Of a stretch of 36,131 bases of DNA, positions 16,918 to 25,235 are shown in pieces. The notes under the pieces are model-generated. The model saw nothing but the letters and a program-made list of their open reading frames with translations, was not told the origin of the DNA and did no database searches. A program made the position numbers and the translations under genes. Source of the stretch: Chitinophagales bacterium (lineage in GTDB: Bacteria; Bacteroidota; Bacteroidia; Chitinophagales; Chitinophagaceae); contig JANXQO010000169.1 in the NCBI GenBank assembly GCA_025353485.1, positions 1 through 36,131 on the forward strand. The letters run 5' to 3'. Each line of letters opens with the position of its first letter. Position 1 is the stretch's first letter.

Positions 16918-17718
16918 ATGTCAACAAATATAAATGCTGATCTGCAACGCCTTGTTACCATCATGGTTGAGCTTAGGGAAAAGTGCCCCTGGGATAAAAA
17001 GCAAACCATACATACCCTTCGCCAGCAAACCATTGAAGAAACTTTTGAATTGGCAGATGCAATAACTGATAAAGACTGGCAGGGGATAAAAGAAGAATTG
17101 GGAGACCTTTTACTGCACATTGTTTTTTATTCTACAATAGGAGAGGAGCAGCAACAATTTACTTTGCAGGAAGTAATTGATGGGATTTGTAAAAAATTAA
17201 TTGTACGGCATCCGCATATTTATGGTGATCCCGAAAAACAGGGACAGGTTGTAAAAGTTAATGATGAGGAAGATGTAAAAAGAAACTGGGAGCAGATAAA
17301 ATTAAAAGAAGGTAAACGAACTCTTTTAAGCGGGGTTCCTAAATCTTTACCGGCAATGGTTAAAGCAATGCGGTTACAGGAAAAAGCAAAGCAGGTAGGA
17401 TTTGAATGGGATACAAAAGAACAGGTTTGGGAAAAAATTGAAGAGGAGGAAAAGGAACTGATGGAAGCCATACAATCAAAAAAGCAAATTGATATTGAAG
17501 AAGAAATGGGCGACTTGTTTTTTTCTATTATTAATTATGCAGGATTTTTAAATGTTGATGCAGAAAACGCTTTAGAACTTACAAACAAAAAATTTATTAA
17601 ACGGTTTACCGAAATGGAAGCCCGGGTTACAGCTGATGGAAAAAATCTTCACAATATGACACTTGAGGAAATGGATGCGATATGGAATACAATTAAGCAA
17701 CAAACCAAACAGGATTGA
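16918..17718 (+). CDS. mazG: Nucleoside triphosphate pyrophosphohydrolase MazG
   Basis: A 266-residue protein with two MazG domains in tandem, the normal arrangement of the full-length enzyme. The first carries EETFELADAI followed by EELGDLLLHIVFY (the EExx...ExxD metal site), the second EEEEKELMEAI and EEEMGDLFFSIINY. MazG hydrolyses NTPs and dNTPs to monophosphate and pyrophosphate, cleaning the nucleotide pool, and can influence ppGpp levels in E. coli. It starts 7 bp after the DUF3667 gene and its stop overlaps the TTG start of the sensor kinase by 4 bp, so the three are probably one transcript. Confidence 0.95.
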   Translation: MSTNINADLQRLVTIMVELREKCPWDKKQTIHTLRQQTIEETFELADAITDKDWQGIKEELGDLLLHIVFYSTIGEEQQQFTLQEVIDGICKKLIVRHPHIYGDPEKQGQVVKVNDEEDVKRNWEQIKLKEGKRTLLSGVPKSLPAMVKAMRLQEKAKQVGFEWDTKEQVWEKIEEEEKELMEAIQSKKQIDIEEEMGDLFFSIINYAGFLNVDAENALELTNKKFIKRFTEMEARVTADGKNLHNMTLEEMDAIWNTIKQQTKQD

Positions 17719-20700
17719 AATTTACAAAATATATAAATATTTTTTTGGGCAAAAACGGCTACCTCCCTGCACTTGCTGCAGTGCTAATTATTTTTTCAAT
17801 TGTTATAGGTAATTATTGGAGCGGAACTTCAGTACCGGGGATACAAAAAACAATACAAAAAGATATACAGCAAAAACAAAAAGATTTTATCAGTCTTTAT
17901 AAAGATACCGGCTTATTAACAAGGCTTATAAATAAAGAGTACACTGAGGATCTATTGCAAAAGTTCTCTAACAAAAACTATTTTTTTTTTGTTTACCGGC
18001 CTGATACAACAGCGGGAGATATACCTGTATTTTGGAGTACACAAATTATACAACCGGATGAAACCATACTTGCGTCCAATAACAATAGCTATGTTTCATT
18101 GCTCGCCAATGGATGGTATGTTATAAATAAAAAAACTGTTGCTGCCAATAACGGGATAGTGTATAAACTGATAGCTCTTATTCCTGTTAAATGGGATTAT
18201 TATATTCAGAATAAATATTTACAGAATGATTTTGTTGCCGCCCCTTCAATTGAGAACCAATATGAGATAAGTAAAATAGCAGATAAAACTATAATCAGGG
18301 ATATAGAGGGCCATGTCCTTTTTTATCTGCATCAAACAGGAGCCACTATACTGTTACATGATAATTTAGTTTCTCTGTGGCTGCGGATTATTGCAGCGTT
18401 ATTAGTGCTGTTATATATTTATGCAACAGTAAATTATTACGTTGAAAAAAAAGGATTATGGAAGGGCTTTGCTTTTTTATTTTTAAGCATTCTTACCTTC
18501 AGGATCATAAGTTATTATTTCCCAATACCTGTTAATTTCCGGCAGTTAGAAATGTTTGACCCGTCTATTTATGGTTCTAACATTGTATTACGTTCCCTTG
18601 GCGACCTCTTTATTAATTCTATTTTATTTGCGTTGCTTGTATTGTTTTTAAGACATCACTGGAATGACAGCGATTTTAAGATCACACCAAAAAACAACTC
18701 CGGTAACTATCGGGGTCAAAAAATTTTCTTTCTTGCCGCCATCCCGGTATTCATGATAATTATTACAATTGTCTGCGCTCATATAGTACGCAGCCTTGTA
18801 GCTGATTCGCAGATATCGTTTGATGTAATGAATTTTTTTACCCTGAACATTTATACCGTTGCCGGTTTTATTGTATTGTGTTGTATTGCTATTGGTTACT
18901 TTTTTTTAATACAGATATTATTATACCTGGTAAAAAGTTTCATTGATGAAAATCATTATATCTTATATATAGCAGTAGCAATAGCCGGGCTTATAACGCT
19001 CACGCTCAGGATAAACACCCCCGGCATTTCATTTGATCTTGCAGTTATAATATGGCTATTGCTCATTATATTATTAATGAATTTTAATTATCTCTCTTTA
19101 CCGGTAAATAAAATTGTTCCGTCACGGTTTGTTTTTTGGGTATTCTTTTTTTGTATTTCAATAACCGCTGTTATTGTATCTCAAAACCGTGTAAAGGAAC
19201 TTAATGAGCGAAAACATTTTGCTGAAAACCTTTCCAACAAATCTGATCCGGCAGGTGAGCGGATGATGAATATTATGCTTACAGATTTTAAGAATGATTT
19301 TTTGTCAGAGATATTTACGCGGTTTAAAAATGCAGCTGAAAATAAATATGTAAAGGATAGTCTTATCAATGAAAATTTTTCAGGCTATCTCAATAAGTAT
19401 GATACCAAAATTTACACTTTTGATGCTAAGCAACGCCCTTTACACAATGATGATTCATCAACTTACAATACATTAAATGCTGTTTTGGAAACACAGGCAA
19501 AGCCAACTGCCTACATAGATCTTTTTTATTATGATGTATCCTACGATCGCTTTAATTATATAAGTAAGAAAAAGGTTATTGATAAAGATGGCATGCTGCA
19601 GGGTTTTGCCTTTATTGTTTCAACACCTAAAAATTACAAAAGCGATGCGCTTTATCCTGAGTTATTTTCTAAAGGAACTGTAAATTCAATTGAAAATTCA
19701 TCAATGTATTCATTTGCGGTATACAACAAAAATCATTTAAGCAACAGCTACAATAATTATCCTTTTCCAACTGTAATTTCAAATGTACCGCTTGCCAACA
19801 ATGAATTTGTAACAAAGAGCAACGGTGGTAATGATGAGCTATGGTATAATGCAGGGGATAATAAAATAATTATTATAGCCAAAAGTGATAATTTTTTAAT
19901 GGAATCTATCACCCTGTTTGCTTACCTGTTCTTTTCTTTTTTAGTAATTACGGCACTTTTTAATTTATTAAGTGTGTTGATAAGGGCAAGATTTCAACCA
20001 AAAAAAATGAAATCGTTGTTGCAGTTTACCATACGCAACCAGGTGCATGGCACCATCATTCTTATTAGCTTATTTTCTTTTATAGTAATTGGTATTGCTA
20101 CTATTTTATTTTTTATAAACCGTTACCACAATAACAATCGTGAAAAACTAAGCCGCACAATTCATATAATGGAGAATGAAATTAAAAATCCTCTTGACAC
20201 ATTTTCTTTTTATAATGAAAAATTAAAATTATATGATCTATTGCCAAATAAAAAGCTGGAATACATGATAAACAAACTGGCTGAAATTCATGCAGTGGAT
20301 ATTAACCTGTACGATGTAAGCGGAAATCTTAAAGTATCTTCGTTGCCGCTTCCATACAACACAGGCATAGTAAGTACAAAGATGGATCCTGTTGCTTTTT
20401 ATCATCTTGGTAAACTAAAAGATGTACAATTTTTTCAGGAACAAAAAATCGGTAAATTAAAATATCTGAGCAATTATGTGCCGGTAAGGGATGAAACGGG
20501 TAAAGAATATGCGTACCTGAACATTCCCTATTTTGAATCGCAGAACAGGCTGGAAGATGAGATATCTAATTTCCTGGTTACCATTATTAATCTTAATGCA
20601 TTTATTTTTTTAATGGCAGGCATTATTGCTTTGTTTATTACAAACCGCATTACCCGTTCATTTTTTATTATCACTAATAAAATGAAAGAGATAAATATTG

Positions 20701-21491
20701 GTAAAGTAAATGAGCAAATAATCTGGACCCGTAAAGATGAAATAGGAGAGTTGGTGGATGAGTATAATAAAATGGTTAAAAAATTAGATGTTAGCGCTGC
20801 AATGCTTGCCAAGAGCGAAAGAGAAGGTGCCTGGAAGGAGATGGCCAGGCAGGTGGCGCATGAAATAAAAAACCCCTTAACGCCTATGAAACTTAATTTG
20901 CAGTACCTGCAAATGGCAATTGATACCAACTCGCCAAATGTAAAAGATATTTCAGTTTATGTTGCTAAGATATTGTTAGAACAAATAGATCACCTTTCAA
21001 AAATTGCAACAGACTTTGCGCAGTTTGCTAATATAGAAAGAACAAAGAACCAGCTTTTTAATTTAAATGATTCCATACAACACGTTTCATCATTATATTC
21101 TGTTGATGATAAATTACATATTGCGCTTTCTCTTCATAAAGAAAAAATAATAATAAGGGCAGACAAAACACAGATCAACCGGCTATTTACAAATCTTATA
21201 CAAAACGCAATCCAGTCTGTGCCGGAAAAGAGGATAGCAGAAATTGAAATAGAAACTGCGGATGCAAATGGTAAGGTTTTAATATCAGTTAAGGATAACG
21301 GAACAGGAATACCGGAACATATGTTAGACAAAATATTTACTCCAAATTTTACCACCAAAACTTCAGGCACAGGCCTTGGGCTTGCCATGTGTAAAGGAAT
21401 TGTAGAAAAATTAGATGGAAGGATATGGTTTGAAACAAAAGAAAATGAGTACACTATTTTCTTTGTTGAATTGCCTGTTGTTGAAAATTAA
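17715..21491 (+). CDS. Large NtrY-like sensor histidine kinase
   Basis: A 1258-residue membrane sensor kinase. The N-terminal half has several groups of membrane helices (around residues 17-35, 215-245, 250-270, 300-320, 340-365, 385-420, 425-480) with a periplasmic loop, then a second periplasmic region and helices near 735-755, 790-810 and 965-985. After a HAMP-like segment (ending KDEIGELVDEYNKMV) comes the H-box VAHEIKNPLTPMKLNL with H1049, then the N-box (NLIQNAIQSVP) and G boxes DNGTGIP and GTGLGLAM. The family is NtrY-like in layout. No response regulator is beside it, so it is orphaned; a stand-alone receiver lies 3 kb upstream. It starts at TTG 17715, overlapping mazG by 4 bp. Confidence 0.9.
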   Translation: MKFTKYINIFLGKNGYLPALAAVLIIFSIVIGNYWSGTSVPGIQKTIQKDIQQKQKDFISLYKDTGLLTRLINKEYTEDLLQKFSNKNYFFFVYRPDTTAGDIPVFWSTQIIQPDETILASNNNSYVSLLANGWYVINKKTVAANNGIVYKLIALIPVKWDYYIQNKYLQNDFVAAPSIENQYEISKIADKTIIRDIEGHVLFYLHQTGATILLHDNLVSLWLRIIAALLVLLYIYATVNYYVEKKGLWKGFAFLFLSILTFRIISYYFPIPVNFRQLEMFDPSIYGSNIVLRSLGDLFINSILFALLVLFLRHHWNDSDFKITPKNNSGNYRGQKIFFLAAIPVFMIIITIVCAHIVRSLVADSQISFDVMNFFTLNIYTVAGFIVLCCIAIGYFFLIQILLYLVKSFIDENHYILYIAVAIAGLITLTLRINTPGISFDLAVIIWLLLIILLMNFNYLSLPVNKIVPSRFVFWVFFFCISITAVIVSQNRVKELNERKHFAENLSNKSDPAGERMMNIMLTDFKNDFLSEIFTRFKNAAENKYVKDSLINENFSGYLNKYDTKIYTFDAKQRPLHNDDSSTYNTLNAVLETQAKPTAYIDLFYYDVSYDRFNYISKKKVIDKDGMLQGFAFIVSTPKNYKSDALYPELFSKGTVNSIENSSMYSFAVYNKNHLSNSYNNYPFPTVISNVPLANNEFVTKSNGGNDELWYNAGDNKIIIIAKSDNFLMESITLFAYLFFSFLVITALFNLLSVLIRARFQPKKMKSLLQFTIRNQVHGTIILISLFSFIVIGIATILFFINRYHNNNREKLSRTIHIMENEIKNPLDTFSFYNEKLKLYDLLPNKKLEYMINKLAEIHAVDINLYDVSGNLKVSSLPLPYNTGIVSTKMDPVAFYHLGKLKDVQFFQEQKIGKLKYLSNYVPVRDETGKEYAYLNIPYFESQNRLEDEISNFLVTIINLNAFIFLMAGIIALFITNRITRSFFIITNKMKEINIGKVNEQIIWTRKDEIGELVDEYNKMVKKLDVSAAMLAKSEREGAWKEMARQVAHEIKNPLTPMKLNLQYLQMAIDTNSPNVKDISVYVAKILLEQIDHLSKIATDFAQFANIERTKNQLFNLNDSIQHVSSLYSVDDKLHIALSLHKEKIIIRADKTQINRLFTNLIQNAIQSVPEKRIAEIEIETADANGKVLISVKDNGTGIPEHMLDKIFTPNFTTKTSGTGLGLAMCKGIVEKLDGRIWFETKENEYTIFFVELPVVEN

Positions 21492-21654
21492 TGCTACTAT
21501 TTTTTTAAATGCGAAAGCAAAAATTTTAAGGCAGACTAATGTTATTGTGTTGCAAAGCAATTGCAGACGATCATTATAACTGAATTATATTACTGGCATG
21601 ATGAGAATTAAGAAACGTTGTACAAATAGTGGGTTGGGTTAGTTCAAATAAAAA

Positions 21655-21673
21655 GTGCCCCGGAGTGGGACAC
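21655..21673. terminator. Possible hairpin terminator between convergent genes
   Basis: GTGCCCC and GGGACAC flank a short loop and can pair with one mismatch. It sits between the sensor kinase (plus) and the NTF2-like pseudogene (minus), with A/T-rich sequence on both sides. The stem is short, so this is tentative. Confidence 0.3.
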
Positions 21674-21701
21674 TAACAAATATAATATTTCCGTAACCGT
21701 A

Positions 21702-22184
21702 TTAGTTCTTCACCATTTTGGAAAAATCGCCATAAATACTTTCAAATTCAATTTTGCCGGCACTGTTAAAAAGATCGAATTGAACGAAATCTATTTTTAC
21801 AACCGCCCCTGTTTTCTTTGATTTGCCACTCCATTGCCACCATGATTGAACATATTTTTGATCTTTGTCTTTATATTGCAAATAATCAGGATAGCCAACC
21901 TTATTAACTTTCACATCGGTATAATAATCAAAATCAGTAACCCAATCTTTTAAGGCATTAGCTATTGGAACAGGCTTTTCCATATTTGACATCCAAAATT
22001 TTGCTGTGTCTGCAAAAATTTTAGAGTTGGTTGCAATGTCTTTGTCCCTATATGCCTGTACCGATTTATTTACAACATCTATGTAGGGATGCTTAATATA
22101 AATAATTCCATTTTCTTCAGGCGCCTGGCAAAAGGCGGTTATTTATGCAAGAAAAAAAAACGCAGATAAAATAATCTTTCTCAT
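21702..22184 (-). pseudogene. Secreted NTF2/SnoaL-like protein with a stop codon in its signal peptide
   Basis: Reading from ATG at 22184 gives a signal peptide start MRKIILSAFFFLA, then an in-frame TAA (22143-22145), then ITAFCQAPEENGIIYIKH and on, without a frame change, into a 145-residue body ending at 21702. The body (VQAYRDKDIATNSKIFADT, WWQWSGKSKKTGAVVKIDFV) looks like a nuclear-transport-factor-2/SnoaL fold. The signal peptide hydrophobic core continues straight across the TAA, so one base change at that codon broke the gene, or there is an assembly error. Translation could restart at the internal ATG at 21992, giving 96 residues without a signal peptide. Same strand as the downstream genes, but isolated. 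Confidence 0.75.
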
Positions 22185-22303
22185 AATTATAGTTTTTAGT
22201 TGTTACTGAAAATATGATATTTTTTTAATTGTTAAATATTTTTTTTTGGAAGTGAATGTTATTGGCAATGCACTATTGATTTTTTTAAATTACTAAAGGT
22301 TAC

Positions 22304-22327
22304 GCCGTCTGGTCTCCGGCCAACGGC
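22304..22327. repeat. GCCGT...ACGGC hairpin repeat, copy 1
   Basis: A 24-bp imperfect palindrome: GCCGT pairs with ACGGC, and an inner GGTC pairs with GGCC through a G-U. It lies in the 200-bp gap between the pseudogene and the UspA gene. Related copies are at 24861-24884 and, inverted, 24972-24998. Confidence 0.7.
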
Positions 22328-22400
22328 ATAGAATGAACATAAAGCGAAGTTTATTAAATCAATCAAGATTTTTGTATTTGATAAAAAGCAAAAATAATTT

Positions 22401-23183
22401 TTATTCGTGCACAATCAATACCGGTACACTGCTGTTGTTTTTAAGATTTTTAATGTGGCTGCTTCTAAATCTGCGGTATAATAAAGAATGTTGTCTTTGA
22501 ATAGTAATAATAAGATCAATATTTTTATCTGTGGCAAATTGGTTTAATGCGTCATTCACATCATACATGCGAACAAAATAAAATTCAGGATTAAATTCGG
22601 CAAACATGTTTTCAAGATCTTCTTTCTCCTTTGCAAATTCTTCTGTAAGGGCTACATAATGTTCGCTGTTTACATTTACAATATTCAGGTTTGCTTTAAT
22701 TGTATTTAAAAAATTTTTGATAGGCACCGATGGAGTTGTAGTTCTTGCATTTTTAAAATCGGAAGCAAGCATTACATTTTTCACTTCGTGGTATTGTGTA
22801 TTTACCGGAACAATAAGTATAGGGCAAGCCTTGGTTTCAGATACTTTTAAAGTATTACTGCCCATAAATACCTGCGCAATGGAAGAGTGGCCTGTGTTAC
22901 CCATAATAACCAGGTCTGCATGTTTATGCCTGATGATTTTTTCAAGCCCGTGAACAAAATCGTCTTTTTCGGCAGATGTGGTAATATTTAATTTATACTT
23001 TTTTTCAAATGCGGTTTTTAATTCTGTCAACTTTTCTACTGAAGAATCTGATTCCCAATCTTTGTCGTAAGCATGATACAGGATCATGTTTATATTTTCA
23101 TGATTGTTTAATAATTGTGCAGCATATTCCGCAGCGTTAAAAGATGCATCAGAAAAATCGAGGGGAACAATAACAGTATTCAT
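22401..23183 (-). CDS. Universal stress protein, two tandem UspA domains
   Basis: A 260-residue protein made of two Usp domains. The first has the ATP-binding signature MGNTGHSSIAQVFMGSNT followed by CPILIVPV. The second has the weaker SSHIKNLKNNSSVPVLIV. It starts MNTVIVPLDFSDASFNAAEYA, a normal Usp N-terminus. Usp proteins are cytoplasmic and bind ATP or a metal; the role here is not visible beyond general stress response. The TAnnTTTG-like box TACTTTTG (23214-23221) lies about 31 bp upstream of the ATG on the minus strand. Confidence 0.92.
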   Translation of the reverse strand: MNTVIVPLDFSDASFNAAEYAAQLLNNHENINMILYHAYDKDWESDSSVEKLTELKTAFEKKYKLNITTSAEKDDFVHGLEKIIRHKHADLVIMGNTGHSSIAQVFMGSNTLKVSETKACPILIVPVNTQYHEVKNVMLASDFKNARTTTPSVPIKNFLNTIKANLNIVNVNSEHYVALTEEFAKEKEDLENMFAEFNPEFYFVRMYDVNDALNQFATDKNIDLIITIQRQHSLLYRRFRSSHIKNLKNNSSVPVLIVHE

Positions 23184-23213
23184 ATTAGTGTGATTATAAT
23201 TAAAAAGTTAGCG

Positions 23214-23247
23214 CAAAAGTATAATTCCTTTTGTTGATGTCATCAAA
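23214..23247 (-). promoter_or_regulatory. Candidate promoter of the UspA gene
   Basis: On the minus strand TTTG (23244-23247) and TACTTTTG (23214-23221) are separated by 22 bp, resembling TTTG / TAnnTTTG. The spacer is slightly long. It lies about 30 bp before the UspA start. Confidence 0.4.
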
Positions 23248-23320
23248 AAACGGTGTATTTATTTTCATAACGGCTTTTGTATTCTTTGCTCCTGTGTGGG
23301 TTGCCAGGCAACAACTCAAT

Positions 23321-23608
23321 TCAATAAATACTTTCATCTTCTATTACTTCTAATATTCTCGATTGTGGATTGTTCATAACCGATCCTTCAACACGGCTCC
23401 ATAAATTGCGCAACTTTTCATGACAAGCCTTTGCTTCATTTAAGGTATCAAATTCAAGATCAACAATCACATAGTTTAGATCATCCGGTTTTCGGGATAT
23501 TCTGTAATGTTGAACCCCGGATACTTTACGATCTATAGGATCATTTTCAAAAGCTTTCTTCCAACCATCATAATTAGGTACCGGATGCTCGATCTGTAAA
23601 ATGTACAT
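23321..23608 (-). CDS. Small dimeric alpha/beta-barrel-like protein
   Basis: A 95-residue protein beginning MYILQIEHPVPNYDGWKKAFE, with HYRISRKPDD and YVIVDLEFDTLNEAKACHEKL. The alternation of strands and helices and the LEF...EAKACHEKL segment resemble the antibiotic-biosynthesis-monooxygenase or cyclase type of ferredoxin-like dimeric barrel. No enzymatic residues are obvious. There is no signal peptide. It lies about 140 bp upstream of the UspA gene on the same strand, and on the far side is a terminator for the DUF4382 gene. Function unknown. Confidence 0.65.
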   Translation of the reverse strand: MYILQIEHPVPNYDGWKKAFENDPIDRKVSGVQHYRISRKPDDLNYVIVDLEFDTLNEAKACHEKLRNLWSRVEGSVMNNPQSRILEVIEDESIY

Positions 23609-23740
23609 AGTTTTTATTGTAAGATATTAAATTGATTGCATTTAAAGTATGGATTTGAATAAAGACATGTAAATAGAAAATAGTATAAGCCTTCGTTTCA
23701 AACGACGGTTAGCGGGGCCATTCGGGATGTAACAGAAAAT

Positions 23741-23772
23741 AAAAATGGCTCGTGCGGACACGAACCATTTTT
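23741..23772 (-). terminator. Rho-independent terminator after the DUF4382 gene
   Basis: A 14-bp stem with one mismatch (AAAAATGG-TCGTG paired with CACGA-CCATTTTT) around a 4-base loop. On the minus strand it is followed by a T-rich run, 30 bp after the DUF4382 stop codon. The A/T-flanked stem could work in both directions. Confidence 0.75.
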
Positions 23773-23801
23773 ACAAAATTATTTTTAACCTTAACGGTTG
23801 A

Positions 23802-24668
23802 TCAATGCCTTAAAGTAATATTTGGCAACTCAACTTTTGAGCCACTATGCACCACAACATTATTAATTGTTGTATCACGATAACCATTAAAACTATGAAA
23901 CGTTACTGCATATGTTCCTTCACGTAAACCCTGGATTTCATATTCGCCGCTTTTTTCAGGGATTGCATTTCCCACATCCTGGCTATTAGATGCATTTACA
24001 ACAGCGTGAGCATCCTGTGGAAATACTTTTCCTTTAATAGAGCCAAAATGCTTTTTACTAAATGGTTTTAATATCGGTTTCAGGTAAAACTGTCCGTTTT
24101 GTTCTATCACAGAACGGCTCAGATCAAAATCAATCCAAATACTTTTGTTTACATTATTATTGTCATTGTCTTCATCTTCCTCATGAATCTTTACATATAA
24201 ATAATTATTGGTTCCGGGAAATAAGCTGAGAGGATATTTTACACCGGCTTTATAAACAGAATTATTGCTTCCCAATGTTATCCTTATTTTTCTAACCTTG
24301 CCTGAAATATTTGCGGTACCAAGGGTCATATTAACCCCGTTACGTAAAGCCGCAAGATTATATACTCCCGGCACAATTGAAAGCGTATCCCATTTGCCAA
24401 ATTGATCATGGTGAACATGATCATCATCATCATCTTTGTCGTTATCTCCAAAATGATCATCCGATTCATGGTCTTTGCTTGTATCAACTTTCACTTCTAC
24501 AAAACGGATGTCAACCAATACCGAATCATATTGAGAAGGATCATCAGTGAGAAAAACAGTAAGGTTTTTGTTGTTAGTGTTTGCGGGGCTGTCAGATTTT
24601 TTGCAACTGATAAAAAAAACTACACTGCAGATAAAAATGAGGCTGAGTAATTTAAAAGAGTTTTTCAT
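23802..24668 (-). CDS. DUF4382 lipoprotein with a carboxypeptidase-regulatory-like domain
   Basis: A 288-residue lipoprotein. The signal peptide ends in a lipobox (FFISC, Cys22) followed by KKSDS, so it is anchored to a membrane and probably faces the periplasm or outside. The DUF4382 part starts NLTVFLTDDPSQYDSVLVDI and includes NLAALRNGV. A loop (residues about 66-90) consists almost only of Asp and His (DKDDDDDHVHHD), suggesting divalent metal binding. The C-terminal 80 residues form a carboxypeptidase-regulatory-like beta sandwich (GSIKGKVFP, GEYEIQGLREGTYAVTF). Monocistronic, ended by a hairpin at 23741-23772. Confidence 0.85.
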   Translation of the reverse strand: MKNSFKLLSLIFICSVVFFISCKKSDSPANTNNKNLTVFLTDDPSQYDSVLVDIRFVEVKVDTSKDHESDDHFGDNDKDDDDDHVHHDQFGKWDTLSIVPGVYNLAALRNGVNMTLGTANISGKVRKIRITLGSNNSVYKAGVKYPLSLFPGTNNYLYVKIHEEDEDNDNNNVNKSIWIDFDLSRSVIEQNGQFYLKPILKPFSKKHFGSIKGKVFPQDAHAVVNASNSQDVGNAIPEKSGEYEIQGLREGTYAVTFHSFNGYRDTTINNVVVHSGSKVELPNITLRH

Positions 24669-24860
24669 TGTGGTGTTTTATTTGGTTAATAAAAGGAAAG
24701 AGTTGTAAAGATTGTAAAGGAAACTAATAATTACCTGCACTAAAAACTTTTTGCAGGAATTGTAACCAAACTTTATGTTAAGAATAAGCTCTACAGAGAG
24801 AAAGTTTTTTTATTTAGTCCTCGTTGCAAATGAGAGTATGATGAGAAGTGAAGTGGCACC

Positions 24861-24884
24861 GCCGTATGGTCTCTGACCAACGGC
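24861..24884. repeat. GCCGT...ACGGC hairpin repeat, copy 2
   Basis: Same structure as 22304-22327, differing at a few positions: GCCGT pairs with ACGGC and GGTC with GACC around a 3-base loop. Confidence 0.75.
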
Positions 24885-24971
24885 ATAACATTCACCAGGA
24901 AATTTTAAATCAGCGAATAGAAAGTTTTAAAATGTTGAGGAATTTTTTAGAAATAAATAATGACTTTAAAC

Positions 24972-24998
24972 GCCCGTTGGTCGGAGACCAGACGGGGC
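24972..24998. repeat. GCCGT...ACGGC hairpin repeat, copy 3 (inverted)
   Basis: Reverse-complement orientation relative to 24861-24884 (GTTGGTCGGAGACCAGACGG core). Together with copy 2 it bounds an AT-rich segment of about 90 bp, like a small paired element. Confidence 0.75.
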
Positions 24999-25072
24999 AT
25001 TCGGGATAGGAAATTTTTTTAGAGTGGAAGGGGAACACCTACACGGGCTAAAATTTTCTAATTAGTCTCACT

Positions 25073-25220
25073 GCTGTCCTGAGTTTGTAACTCAGGACTT
25101 ACAGACATCAATCATATTTATAAGACTAAAGTCACAGACAAGCTTCTACAACATTTTTTTATTTAGAATAAACAGCGCAAAGATTATGGAGAATGTCCTG
25201 AGTTACAAACTCAGGACAGC
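25073..25220. repeat. Element bounded by inverted GTCCTGAGTT hairpins
   Basis: The 26-bp end 25073-25098 is the exact reverse complement of 25195-25220. Each end is itself a hairpin: GTCCTGAGTT pairs with AACTCAGGAC around a 3-base loop. The 96-bp centre is AT-rich and non-coding. This is the layout of a small non-autonomous element; no transposase is in this window. Confidence 0.8.
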
Positions 25221-25235
25221 GATACTTTTATTATT

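Larger units (their letters stand above)
24669..25235. other. 567-bp intergenic region rich in palindromic repeats
   Basis: No convincing gene on either strand. It holds two copies of the GCCGT...ACGGC hairpin (one in each orientation, 24861-24884 and 24972-24998) and one inverted pair of GTCCTGAGTT hairpins (25073-25220). The rest is AT-rich. It separates two minus-strand genes, the DUF4382 lipoprotein and a secreted protein. Confidence 0.8.

Noticed and set aside
24402-24650. Plus-strand open frame rich in Ile and Met
   Set aside because: It is the antisense of the Asp/His-rich codons of the DUF4382 lipoprotein; the composition is an artefact of that repeat.
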